Source of the DNA: CAYURP01 sp964447175
Lineage (GTDB): Bacteria; Zixibacteria; MSB-5A5; SM23-73-2
NCBI GenBank assembly: GCA_964447175.1
Contig: CAYURP010000026.1
Span: 1-38,598 of the forward strand
DNA: 38,598 nucleotides
Direction: 5' to 3'
Below, piece after piece: positions 8,362 through 15,981 of this stretch (position 1 is the stretch's first letter; each line of letters begins with the position of its first letter). Under the pieces are notes generated by a model, which was not told the DNA's origin, did no database searches, and saw nothing but the letters and a program-made list of their open reading frames with translations. The position numbers and the translations under genes were made by a program.

Positions 8362-8552
8362 ATGTCTCTCCCTCGGTTAAGAGTTAAAAATACTTTTCCC
8401 CTAAATTAATCCTAATCTTAGAAAAAGCAAGTTTTTTTGTCTTTTGTTTCTTGAAAATCATACCACAAGTCCTTTTGAGTTGTTGATTATTGGTTAGGCT
8501 TTCCAATTCAATAAGTCGGTAATCCTGTGTTGCCCTAGGGAAGGATTGAGAA

Positions 8553-8568
8553 ACCCCACATTTGGGGT
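8553..8568. repeat. Short palindrome ACCCCA-CATT-TGGGGT
   Basis: A 6-bp stem with a 4-nt loop just beyond the 3' end of the YdjM-like gene (minus strand). A CTAC follows at 8578-8581, loosely like the REP pattern. No T-tract is present. The rest of the 230-bp spacer 8362-8591 shows nothing recognisable. Confidence 0.35.
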
Positions 8569-8591
8569 AAGGTGGGACTACCTTGGATTTC

Positions 8592-9524
8592 TTAATATCT
8601 GAAGCTTTCGGAGAGGATTTTTTTATCTGGTGATATTACTACCTGTGCCAGAAAGCCTTTTCTGTTGAAAAAAGCAAAGGTGAGATCGTCCCATTCCACT
8701 ACCCAGTTATTATCTTTCTGGTATACTTCTAAATGCGGATGTTTGGCGAAGTCTAAAAAGACTTTGGCTGTTTTTGTCTGTTTCGCTATTTGAACCCATT
8801 CATTTTCAGGTACTTTTTCCAGACGGGTGGGATTGCTCTTATCACTATTCAGGGGATTAAAATTGCCCGTATAGAAAGCATCTTTGGTCTCCATAACTGT
8901 CCACCATTTGAAAGGTGAGGGAGGAAAGAAGGCGGGATAGGCTCCGGACTTTATCTTTTGCTCATTCTGCAGAGGATAGCTTTTGACCCAGCTTTCAGCT
9001 TGTGCCTGTGTCACTGCTCTGAATCCGATGTATAAAGCGATTATAATAAACACTATGGTTGAAACTTGAAACGCATAAGTTCTCTTTGTCCATACCAGAA
9101 TTGAGCCTAATATGAGAATGAAAAATATGGGTAAATCAATTAACATAAGCCAGTCCAGATGATATCTGTGCTTGGTGAAGGGCAAAAGGATCTGTGTGCC
9201 ATAAGCGTTAGTTAGATCAAAAAGGATGTGGATAAAAGAGCCTAAAAGACATAAGGAAAGAATGGTCCAGTAGCTTGTTGATCTGGAAAATATCTTGACG
9301 ATTGATGCCAGAATCAGGGAAAGAGCTATCACTCCCAGGATGGAATGGGTTATTCCCCGGTGATGTTTGAGATAATCGGTCATCCCCCAGAACCTGACCA
9401 CGTAGTCGATATCCGGTATCATAGAGGAGCCGATCAGAGTTACGGCAGCTATTGAAGGATCGACCCTTTTCAGGAAAAGACCCGAAAGGGTGGCTCCGAT
9501 TAAACCGTGGGTTACTATATCCAT
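8592..9524 (-). CDS. YdjM-type membrane-bound metal-dependent hydrolase
   Basis: A 310-residue protein of the YdjM/LexA-binding inner-membrane hydrolase family (PF04307). Its conserved histidines and aspartates are visible: D2...THG near the start, DIDYV near residue 38, HHRGITHS near 55, and HILFDLTNAYG near 98. About five membrane segments occupy the first 170 residues and a soluble domain follows. Substrate is unknown for the family. It is the last gene of the ABC-transporter set and starts 4 nt after the stop of the second permease, so it is probably translated from the same mRNA. Confidence 0.82.
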   Translation of the reverse strand: MDIVTHGLIGATLSGLFLKRVDPSIAAVTLIGSSMIPDIDYVVRFWGMTDYLKHHRGITHSILGVIALSLILASIVKIFSRSTSYWTILSLCLLGSFIHILFDLTNAYGTQILLPFTKHRYHLDWLMLIDLPIFFILILGSILVWTKRTYAFQVSTIVFIIIALYIGFRAVTQAQAESWVKSYPLQNEQKIKSGAYPAFFPPSPFKWWTVMETKDAFYTGNFNPLNSDKSNPTRLEKVPENEWVQIAKQTKTAKVFLDFAKHPHLEVYQKDNNWVVEWDDLTFAFFNRKGFLAQVVISPDKKILSESFRY

Positions 9525-9528
9525 ACTT

Positions 9529-10386
9529 TTAATAATTTGTCAGCTGATCGATCTTTCCGTATTTTCTGGCGACTTTCTCAAATGACCTGTAAATATAATG
9601 AGAAAACAGGGCTAAAACAAGAGTGGTTAGAAGCATTATTATCATTAGCTCCCAGTTTGTGTAATGGCTTAAGGTGGCACTCAGGCTTTTCCCTAAAACT
9701 GCCCGTCGTAATAGTTCCAGCCAGTAAGTTAGAGGTAAAATCTTGGAGAGGTATTGCAGCCAGGTGGGGAGGACGTCTATGGGGTAGATGGCTCCGCAAG
9801 CCAAATAGAATATCCCAGCAGCCCCCTCGGTTAAATACCAGCTGTGATGGGCAGTGAGCAGGGTTATTCCTGCCAGAAGTATGCCCATACAGGCGATGAT
9901 GAAAAGCCCGATCAAAACATTAAGAATTAAAAGGGGATAGTTTACCATGGCTAGATCCACTGGAACCTTCAGTATTATCATACCGAAAGCTAAAGTGATT
10001 ATCACTGCCACGGTGGTGATGATCATCTTAGCGGTGCCTCTTCCGAAAAGGTAATAATACATCCGGATAGGGGAGATGTAGATATATCTTATCATCTGGT
10101 AGTGCTCCCGATCCTCGTGTATCACCCAGGAAATCCCAAAAAGGACATTGTAAACATACATAAAAAATGCATTGCCCACATAGATAAAAGCGAAAAGATC
10201 GGTGCCAGTTTTGCCTCGGGTTACCACCAGGTACATAAAAACTAAAATCAAGGATGAGGCTATGGGACGGATAATGGAGTAAATTGCAAAAAGCAAAGGA
10301 TCAGCCCAATTGGACTCCATAGCCCATCCCAGCCGGCTGGATACTTTGACTGTTCTATAATCTTCTCTGAAATTTATAATACTCAT
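9529..10386 (-). CDS. ABC-2 type transporter permease (second permease)
   Basis: A 285-residue integral membrane protein with about six membrane segments, including the ABC-2 hallmark region GIFYLACGAIYPIDVLPTWL before the last segments. ABC-2 permeases pair with DrrA-like ATPases to export drugs, lipids or polysaccharides. The start is 2 nt after the stop of the methyltransferase gene. No second ATPase is present, so it probably works with the ATPase at 12055-13053 as a heterodimer partner of the first permease. Confidence 0.82.
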   Translation of the reverse strand: MSIINFREDYRTVKVSSRLGWAMESNWADPLLFAIYSIIRPIASSLILVFMYLVVTRGKTGTDLFAFIYVGNAFFMYVYNVLFGISWVIHEDREHYQMIRYIYISPIRMYYYLFGRGTAKMIITTVAVIITLAFGMIILKVPVDLAMVNYPLLILNVLIGLFIIACMGILLAGITLLTAHHSWYLTEGAAGIFYLACGAIYPIDVLPTWLQYLSKILPLTYWLELLRRAVLGKSLSATLSHYTNWELMIIMLLTTLVLALFSHYIYRSFEKVARKYGKIDQLTNY

Positions 10387-10388
10387 AA

Positions 10389-11168
10389 TTAGTTGGCCTT
10401 TCTGGCGACAAAGATCATGAAAGGCGATTTGCCGGTGAACTCCGATTTGTCATAGTTACCGAAGAATTCCTCCACCACGAATCCGTTAGAGATCAGCATT
10501 CTTTCAAATTCGGTAGGGAAGAAGTAGTGTATTGTGAAGCCCATCTTTTTTCTCAGCAATTGGCCACTGGGTTTCTGGATATCCAGAAGATAACTGACGT
10601 CTGTTTCCTGCTTTTTGTGGTTAAAATACTGGTAACAGAAAAGCTCGGTTTTGTCATCTTTTTCAGGAAAATCCTGTATTAGCTTATAGTTCTCCTTGCG
10701 GATGACTCCCTCGGGACGAGTTAAGTCCGGATAAAAGACAGTGATTATCAATCTGCCTTCATCCTTGAGATGACGATTAATGGATTTCAAGCAATTGTCC
10801 TGATCCTGAATGTTCAATAGATGCTGAAAGGAGTTGAATACGATCAAAATCAGGTTGAACTTCTTTTTAATTTGAAAGTCAGTCATATCTGATTTAATCA
10901 ATTCTATCCTGTTTTGAACTTCTTCAGGTTCCTTTTTGATTTTTTCTTTTGCTTTTTTCAACATACTCTCATTGGAATCTATGCCGGTGACTTCAAATCC
11001 TTTTTTTGCCAGAGGGATGAGAATCCTTCCCGTTCCGCAAGCCAGTTCCAGAATCGGAGAGCCGCATTTTCGGGCATATTCAATCCACAATGGTATATCC
11101 TGAACATAATCCTTATGCACTTCATCATAGAAATCAGCAAAAACGTCATATATGTTTTCCATTTCCAC
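10389..11168 (-). CDS. Class I SAM-dependent methyltransferase
   Basis: A 259-residue protein with the Rossmann SAM-binding motif I ILELACGTGRI near residues 38-48, the acidic loop GIDSN near 62, and motif LIIT with the following strands near 140. It methylates an unknown small molecule or lipid. Its position between the two permease genes of an ABC exporter suggests it modifies the exported compound or its precursor (inference). The ribosome binding site GAGGAG is 6 nt upstream of the ATG. The 78-bp gap before it contains the repeated words ACTGTTTACTG and ACTGTTAACTG. Confidence 0.82.
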   Translation of the reverse strand: MEMENIYDVFADFYDEVHKDYVQDIPLWIEYARKCGSPILELACGTGRILIPLAKKGFEVTGIDSNESMLKKAKEKIKKEPEEVQNRIELIKSDMTDFQIKKKFNLILIVFNSFQHLLNIQDQDNCLKSINRHLKDEGRLIITVFYPDLTRPEGVIRKENYKLIQDFPEKDDKTELFCYQYFNHKKQETDVSYLLDIQKPSGQLLRKKMGFTIHYFFPTEFERMLISNGFVVEEFFGNYDKSEFTGKSPFMIFVARKAN

Positions 11169-11246
11169 TCCTCAACTTTTTTTTATTCTAATACTGTTTT
11201 CTTTTCACTTTTTTCCGTGTACTGTTTACTGTTAACTGTAAGCCGA

Positions 11247-12065
11247 TCACTGCCATCTCAGGGTTAACCTGCCCTCTTTTTTGCCCAGGGTTTCCATAAA
11301 TTTCAAGGCAAAATGAGCTGCAAATAAAAAGAAAACACATAAGAATACAAGTATGCCAATCTCTAAGTTGACATTCAGAAATCCCGATTTAATGCCAGCC
11401 TTAAAAGCCATCTGTCTCATACCGTCTAAGCCCAGAGTCAGGGGGATAAAGGATGCTGCCAGGGCTGTGATAAATCCCAGGCTTCTCACCGGGAAGTAAA
11501 AGCCGGAGAGAAAATAGATCGGCTCCTGAAACAGGTTCACACCGTGCCAGGCTTCCCTGCCATAAATCATAAAAAGCGAGGAGAAAAGCATTCCCAGGCC
11601 ATAAAGGGCGACTAAGGTCAATATGAAAAGCAAAATTAGCTTGGGGAAACTTATCAGGAAGAAATCGACCTTAAACAAAAGGCTGGCAGCGATAAATACC
11701 GATGCAGCTCTGACAGTAGAGTAGACAAATCCCCCGGATGCCATGCCCAGAAGAATTGACATTCGAGAGATAGGTGCGATCAGATAGAGCTCCAAGTTCC
11801 CGATCTCCTTTTCCCAGTAGAACTGGGCAGCCATTCCCCAGAGCACGTTCATCCAGTAAGCGGTCATAGTGCCACCCAGAATCACAAAGCCGATGAATTC
11901 AGGTGGCGCTTTCAGAGCCTTGTAAACGTAGACATAGGCAGCAGTGCTGATTAGCGGCAACACGGTTTCCGAGATCAGCCAGCTGGGCTCACGATTGCCG
12001 GCAATTACCCGGACATAAGCCCGAGCCAGAATTGTCTTAATATTTGTTTTTAAATCAGTCTTCAT
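11247..12065 (-). CDS. ABC-2 type transporter permease (first permease)
   Basis: A 272-residue membrane protein with about six membrane segments and the ABC-2 signature region LFQEPIYFLSGFYFPVRSL. I place the start at the ATG at 12065 (MKTDLKTNIKT). A longer ORF from 12149 would run through the ATPase gene in another frame and its extra residues do not look like protein. The chosen ATG overlaps the ATPase stop by 11 nt (ATGAAGACTGA), typical of translational coupling, and AAAAGGA lies upstream. It forms the exporter channel with the ATPase. Confidence 0.85.
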   Translation of the reverse strand: MKTDLKTNIKTILARAYVRVIAGNREPSWLISETVLPLISTAAYVYVYKALKAPPEFIGFVILGGTMTAYWMNVLWGMAAQFYWEKEIGNLELYLIAPISRMSILLGMASGGFVYSTVRAASVFIAASLLFKVDFFLISFPKLILLFILTLVALYGLGMLFSSLFMIYGREAWHGVNLFQEPIYFLSGFYFPVRSLGFITALAASFIPLTLGLDGMRQMAFKAGIKSGFLNVNLEIGILVFLCVFFLFAAHFALKFMETLGKKEGRLTLRWQ

Positions 12066-13053
12066 TTTCCAGTCCTTTTCCCACCAGGGATATGAACACG
12101 TCCTCCAGAGTAGGCTCCATCTTGGATAAGGAGATAATCTTTGAGCCATTTTGACTTAAAGCCTGGCTAACATCGGATATTATCGAGTCATCATCCAGTA
12201 TGAATTTCAGAAGAGTTCTGCCCAGATGGGATTTGTGTTCAAAGGCGAAGCTTTTAACTCCTGGAATATGGTTGAATTTGTCCAGATCATTTAGCATAAG
12301 ATTTGTCTCAATGTGAAACACGGCTTCCTTTTGCAAAGATCGTTTTAAATTATAAGGTGAATCACAGGCTAAAACCCGACCCTGATCGATAATAGCCAGC
12401 CGGTCGCAGAGCTCGTCTGCCTCTGCCATATAGTGAGTGGTCAGAAGAATGGTCTTCTCAGCATTCTCTTTGACCCAGGATTTAATATATTTTCTCACGT
12501 CCCTGGAAATCTGGACGTCCAGGCCTAAAGTGGGCTCGTCCAGAAAAAGTATCTTGGGATCGCAGACAAAGCCCCGGATGATGTTCATCTTCTGACGCAT
12601 ACCAGAGGAGAGCTTGTTGATTTTGGTATTGGTGAACTCTTTCATATCCATAAGTTCCAGCATTTCATCAATTCTCTCCAGTGCAACCTTCTTAGATATG
12701 CCATAAAACTGGGAAAACATCCACAAAGTCTCCCTGACAGTCAGGATTCCATAACCGGAATGCTCGCCACCGGTAACCATGTTAATTCTTTTCCTGACCT
12801 CCTCAGGATGTTTTACCACATCGATCCCATCCACCAGAGCATTACCGGAGGTAGGTGAAAGCAAAGTGGACAGGATTTTAATCAAGGTGGTTTTGCCGGC
12901 ACCATTGGGACCTAAAACCCCGAAAAGCTCACTCTGATTGATCTTGATATTAACGTCCTTTAAAGCTATTGTTAGGTTGTTCTTCTCGTTTTTTTTGTTC
13001 TTTCTAACCTTAAAGGTCCGGTTCAAATCGAAAGTTTCAACTGCGTAATTCAT
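12055..13053 (-). CDS. ABC transporter ATP-binding protein (DrrA-like)
   Basis: A 332-residue ATPase that powers the ABC-2 exporter. Visible are Walker A GPNGAGKTTL (about residues 47-56), the ABC signature LSSGMRQKM, Walker B ILFLDEPTLGLD and the H-loop LLTTHYMAEAD. The Q-loop region reads MVTGGEHSGYG, without the usual glutamine, as in other GGER-type members of this subfamily. A C-terminal extension of about 100 residues follows the core domain. The ribosome binding site AAGGAT is 6 nt from the ATG. It is the first gene of the five-gene set. Directly upstream lies a promoter-RNA-terminator unit, so transcription may depend on readthrough. Confidence 0.93.
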   Translation of the reverse strand: MNYAVETFDLNRTFKVRKNKKNEKNNLTIALKDVNIKINQSELFGVLGPNGAGKTTLIKILSTLLSPTSGNALVDGIDVVKHPEEVRKRINMVTGGEHSGYGILTVRETLWMFSQFYGISKKVALERIDEMLELMDMKEFTNTKINKLSSGMRQKMNIIRGFVCDPKILFLDEPTLGLDVQISRDVRKYIKSWVKENAEKTILLTTHYMAEADELCDRLAIIDQGRVLACDSPYNLKRSLQKEAVFHIETNLMLNDLDKFNHIPGVKSFAFEHKSHLGRTLLKFILDDDSIISDVSQALSQNGSKIISLSKMEPTLEDVFISLVGKGLENED

Positions 13054-13071
13054 AGTTTATCCTTTTTTAAA

Positions 13072-13106
13072 ACAAAAAACCGTGGCTCCTCTGAGAAAGC
13101 CACGGT
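13072..13106 (-). terminator. Intrinsic terminator just upstream of the ABC ATPase gene
   Basis: On the minus strand CCGTGGCT, a 10-nt loop, AGCCACGG and then TTTTTTG. It ends about 20 bp before the ATPase start codon, where a terminator would reduce expression of the operon unless bypassed. Confidence 0.8.
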
Positions 13107-13253
13107 GTGATTTTTCACTTTTTGCTTATCTCAGATCAGCCTCCAGAGAATGAAGTGGGCACAAAAATAGATATAGTGGCCACTTGGAGATTACAGTCTG
13201 TCATGTTTAACCAGTTTTTCATTTCTCAGTACCCGCCTCCTCAGAGACTAATC
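13072..13253 (-). ncRNA. Candidate structured RNA, 6S-like or attenuating leader
   Basis: A promoter at 13260-13288 and an intrinsic terminator at 13072-13106 bound a transcript of about 180 nt, the usual size of 6S RNA. The 5' arm CTCTGAGGAGGC (13246-13235) can pair over 12 bp with GCTTTCTCAGAG (13100-13089). An internal hairpin joins AAGTGGCCAC (13185-13176) to GTGCCCACTT (13162-13153). A small hairpin GTGA-AAAA-TCAC sits on the 3' side of the open middle. A closed end, open middle and apical stem fit 6S architecture. The 3' closing arm overlaps the terminator stem, so a leader that switches between readthrough and termination for the ABC operon is the alternative. Neither is proven. No known riboswitch consensus was recognised. 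Confidence 0.45.
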
Positions 13254-13259
13254 AAAAGT

Positions 13260-13288
13260 AGTCTACGTTTAAAAAATAATTTTGTCAA
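13260..13288 (-). promoter_or_regulatory. Sigma-70-type promoter for the structured RNA
   Basis: On the minus strand TTGACA (13288-13283), a 17-bp spacer and TAGACT (13265-13260). The predicted start is near 13253. Confidence 0.6.
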
Positions 13289-13334
13289 GAAAAAAAATGA
13301 AATTTTTATAATTTTTTTTGGATACACGCAGAGG

Positions 13335-13722
13335 TCCCCGATGAATCGAGGGGATTTTGTAGGGGAGCCACTAGTGGGCTCCCATAAAATGTAGCGGAAA
13401 TCTTTAGATTTCCAGAGGTGGAGGATTGAAGTCCTTTTCTACAGCTTGAAAAAAATATGGAAGACTAAAGTCTTCCTCTACATTTTTAAATAAAAGCCAC
13501 AGAACAAATTAGGGAGGGGACAAGCCCCTCCCCTACAGGGCACCAGTGATTTCGTAGGGTCTTGGTTTATCCCGGACGTTTGTTTTTCATTTTCTGTAGT
13601 TCGCCGATTTATCGGCCCAAAACATGCCCAATGAATTGGGCAACTACAAATGGAAATCTTCGAAACGGGTCTTGACGACAATTCTACCACCAATAAAAGA
13701 ATTTCGGGTCAGGAGACCCGAA
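13335..13722. repeat. Cluster of REP-like palindromes
   Basis: Nine hairpins lie in under 400 bp. Direct orientation (GTAG then stem): 13359-13383 (GGGAGCC/GGCTCCC), 13391-13413 (GGAAATC/GATTTCC) and 13596-13616 (GCCGAT/ATCGGC). Inverted (stem then CTAC): 13424-13442 (weak), 13459-13481 (GGAAGACT/AGTCTTCC), 13512-13536 (GGGAGGGG/CCCCTCCC) and 13626-13647 (GCCCAAT/ATTGGGC). Two further palindromes, 13335-13354 and 13703-13722, lack the tetranucleotide. Stem sequences differ, but the GTAG/CTAC boundary is shared with the REPs around the RAYT gene. The pairs 13391-13442 and 13596-13647 have the inverted arrangement of a REPIN. Confidence 0.75.
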
Positions 13723-13777
13723 GCTGCCCACAGCATTATTGACAGAGGATTGGTTTGTCTTTGAAATGAATAAAATA

Positions 13778-13848
13778 AAAGAGGGTGGCTACCTGAGTGG
13801 GTAGAGGGGGGCTAAGAACTACCCGGGGCTACAGGGCACACCCTCTTT
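13778..13848 (-). ncRNA. Candidate structured element with 10-bp closing stem
   Basis: AAAGAGGGTG (13778-13787) pairs with CACCCTCTTT (13839-13848) around a G-rich 51-nt interior. Inside, GGGTAG (13799-13804) can pair either with CTACC (13790-13794) or with CTACCC (13819-13824), two exclusive folds. On the minus strand the 3' arm runs into TTTTATTTTATT, like an intrinsic terminator. TTGACA and TATAAA occur upstream on that strand (13902-13897, 13882-13877) but only 14 bp apart. It may be a small RNA, a terminator or another repeat. No known family was recognised. Confidence 0.35.
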
Positions 13849-13989
13849 AAACGCCCGTTATATTTCTGCATAAAAGTTTATAGACCTATCAAAATTTGTC
13901 AAGTATTTTTTTAATAAATTTGAAAAATTTCTATTTAAATTCTGAAACTGAAATGTTACTAACGAATTGCTTTATGTCTTGACCTAACC

Positions 13990-14017
13990 TTGACAAATCA
14001 ATTTATTTAGATATAAT
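13990..14017 (+). promoter_or_regulatory. Consensus sigma-70 promoter of the DUF72 gene
   Basis: TTGACA (13990-13995), a 16-bp spacer and TATAAT (14012-14017), both hexamers perfect. The predicted start lies about 24 nt before the ATG at 14048. Confidence 0.8.
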
Positions 14018-14047
14018 AAAGTAGAAGGCTATCTTAAAAAAAATCGC

Positions 14048-14995
14048 ATGAGCACAGAGAATGAAAAGATTAGAATTGGGACATCCGGCTGGTCTTACCC
14101 CAAAGGTAAGGGAAGCTGGAATGGAGTCTTCTATCCTCCTGGTATGTCCTCCACAGACGAACTCAGATATTACAGCCAGAGATTCAATACGGTGGAGATT
14201 AACTCCACCTTTTACAGACCTCCGACATCGGGTTATGTTTGGAACTGGGTCAAGAAAACACCTATGGACTTCAAGTTTACTTTAAAACTCTGGCAAAAAT
14301 TCACCCATCCAGGGATGTATCAGCAGGCCACAGGTCAGGAGGCTGAGGTAAGCACTAACGATATCGATACTTTCAAAAAGGGAATAGAGCCCCTGGTCCA
14401 AAGCAACAAGCTAGGCTGTATCCTGGTGCAATTCGCTGCCAGCTTTCAGAAAGGATCATCGACTACTGAGGTCTTAGACCGGGTATTGGATTCCTTCAAG
14501 GATTATCCTCTGGTGGTTGAACTCAGGCATCGGAGCTGGAGCGAGGATATGAAAACCACAGAGGAGATTCTCTCCAGATCCAATGCCAGCCTTGCCTTTA
14601 TTGACGAGCCGAAATTCAGCTCATCGATCAAGCAGGAGTTTAAACCTGTAGGTTCAATTTTTTATCTGAGAATGCATGGAAGGAACAAAGAGAAATGGTT
14701 TTCTCATGCATCAGCAGAGGAGAAGTATAATTACCTTTACACATCAGATGAACTGAAGCCCTTTATTGAGAATCTTTCGGACATGAGAAAAATGGTGAAA
14801 GACATCTTTGTTTTCTTCAATAATCATTATAGAGCTAAATCGGCGGCTAATGCCATAGAGACCAGATATAAGCTGGGAATGCCCATAAATGCTACCTTCT
14901 GGCAAGGGCTTGTGGAGGAATACCCTGAACTGAAGCATCTTGATACCAAGATCGAGGGGGAGGATTTGTTTACCAAAAGAAAAAAGAAAGAATAG
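14048..14995 (+). CDS. DUF72 (YecE-like) domain protein
   Basis: A 315-residue protein of the DUF72 family, which folds as a TIM barrel related to sugar-phosphate isomerases and whose reaction is not established. The characteristic opening RIGTSGWSYPKGKGSWNGVF, then YYSQRFNTVEINSTFYRPP, and the later LRMHGRN and FFNNHYRAKSAANA are all present. Length is normal. The start ATG at 14048 follows a perfect promoter but has no obvious ribosome binding site. The gene appears to be transcribed alone. Cytoplasmic. Confidence 0.88.
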   Translation: MSTENEKIRIGTSGWSYPKGKGSWNGVFYPPGMSSTDELRYYSQRFNTVEINSTFYRPPTSGYVWNWVKKTPMDFKFTLKLWQKFTHPGMYQQATGQEAEVSTNDIDTFKKGIEPLVQSNKLGCILVQFAASFQKGSSTTEVLDRVLDSFKDYPLVVELRHRSWSEDMKTTEEILSRSNASLAFIDEPKFSSSIKQEFKPVGSIFYLRMHGRNKEKWFSHASAEEKYNYLYTSDELKPFIENLSDMRKMVKDIFVFFNNHYRAKSAANAIETRYKLGMPINATFWQGLVEEYPELKHLDTKIEGEDLFTKRKKKE

Positions 14996-15139
14996 GTCTT
15001 TTATACAAAACCTCTTAATTAAAATTAAATCCTCATCTTAAGTATATTATAAGGTTATAATTTCTGACCTGAGATTTTAATAATCTATTGTTTATCTCGT
15101 AAATATTTCAGCGATGGTCTTTTTTTCCGATAATAATAA

Positions 15140-15958
15140 ATGGGTATGTTTATGAGATATGGATACAGATCCTTCGAGTTTGGAGCCAGAAGGTGGACCA
15201 AAGGGGTTAAGTGGCTGATCATCAGCAATTGTATTGTATTCCTCTTGATGTTGGTGGGATACCGTTTGGTTGAGCCCTTTGGCCTTACCCCGGCCCTGGT
15301 GAAAAAAGGCTATATCTGGCAGTTTTTCACCTATATGTTTCTGCACGGGGGTTTATTTCATCTGTTCTTCAATATGTTTGCCCTGTGGATGTTCGGGCCA
15401 CCCATTGAGCAGCAATGGGGAACCAGGCAGTTTGTCAAATACTATTTTTATACCGGAATCGGAGCTGGGATTTTCACCTTTGTGTTATCCATAAATTCGG
15501 CGATTCCCACCATCGGAGCATCCGGTGCCATTTTCGGAATTCTGGTGGCTTATGCCCTTCTTTTTCCTGACAGCATAATTTATCTCTGGTTTCTTTTTCC
15601 CGTAAAAGCCAAATACCTGGTTATCTTCTTTGGAATCCTGGAGCTTATCGCCTCCATAAATTACACCCCGGATGGAATAGGTCACTTTGCTCATCTGGGA
15701 GGGATGGTGGTGGGATACCTTTATATCAAATCCGACTGGAGAGCTGTCTTTCTGTTCAAATTTTTCAGGGAGATGAGATATAAGAAGAAATTAAAATCAG
15801 TAGATAAGAAAAGAAAAGATACAGAGAAATTAATGAAACAGGTGGATCAGATTCTGGATAAGATTAACCAGGTGGGATATGAGAATTTAAGCAAAGCGGA
15901 GAAAAAGATATTAGAAAAAGCAAGTCATATCCTGTCACAGGAAAAAAATAATAATTAA
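15140..15958 (+). CDS. Rhomboid family intramembrane serine protease
   Basis: A 272-residue protein with six predicted membrane helices. It carries the rhomboid catalytic dyad: S128 in IGASGAIFG and H185 in HFAHLGGMVVGY. The family signature HGGLFHLFFNMFALW is near residues 68-82. Rhomboids cut membrane proteins inside the bilayer. A lysine-rich, coiled-coil-prone tail of about 60 residues (KKKLKSVDKKRKDTEKLMKQ) extends into the cytoplasm. The response regulator gene starts 23 nt downstream, so the two may be co-transcribed. The substrate is unknown. Confidence 0.93.
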   Translation: MGMFMRYGYRSFEFGARRWTKGVKWLIISNCIVFLLMLVGYRLVEPFGLTPALVKKGYIWQFFTYMFLHGGLFHLFFNMFALWMFGPPIEQQWGTRQFVKYYFYTGIGAGIFTFVLSINSAIPTIGASGAIFGILVAYALLFPDSIIYLWFLFPVKAKYLVIFFGILELIASINYTPDGIGHFAHLGGMVVGYLYIKSDWRAVFLFKFFREMRYKKKLKSVDKKRKDTEKLMKQVDQILDKINQVGYENLSKAEKKILEKASHILSQEKNNN

Positions 15959-15981
15959 TATAAACTTTTAAGGGAGGTTTT

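Larger units (their letters stand above)
13107..14047. other. Gene-free region with structured RNA and palindromes
   Basis: Almost 1 kb without a supported gene. It contains most of the structured RNA unit (to 13288), a cluster of REP palindromes (13335-13722), another structured element (13778-13848) and the promoter of the DUF72 gene (13990-14017). Short ORFs here coincide with palindromes and lack protein-like composition. Confidence 0.6.

Noticed and set aside
12066..12149. Longer N-terminus for the first ABC-2 permease
   Set aside because: The extra 28 residues lie entirely inside the ATPase gene in another frame and are not protein-like. The ATG at 12065 has a ribosome binding site and a coupled overlap.
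13072..13253. T-box or SAM riboswitch
   Set aside because: There is no AGGGTGG-type T-box sequence and no SAM-I core; the downstream genes are not amino-acid related.
13478..13693. Minus-strand 71-residue ORF in the REP cluster
   Set aside because: It is made almost entirely of palindromic repeat sequence.
13335..13722. CRISPR array
   Set aside because: The palindromes differ in sequence and spacing; there is no constant repeat with unique spacers.
13778..13848. Signal recognition particle RNA or a known riboswitch
   Set aside because: Neither strand has the GGAAG-type SRP loop, and no riboswitch consensus I know fits.
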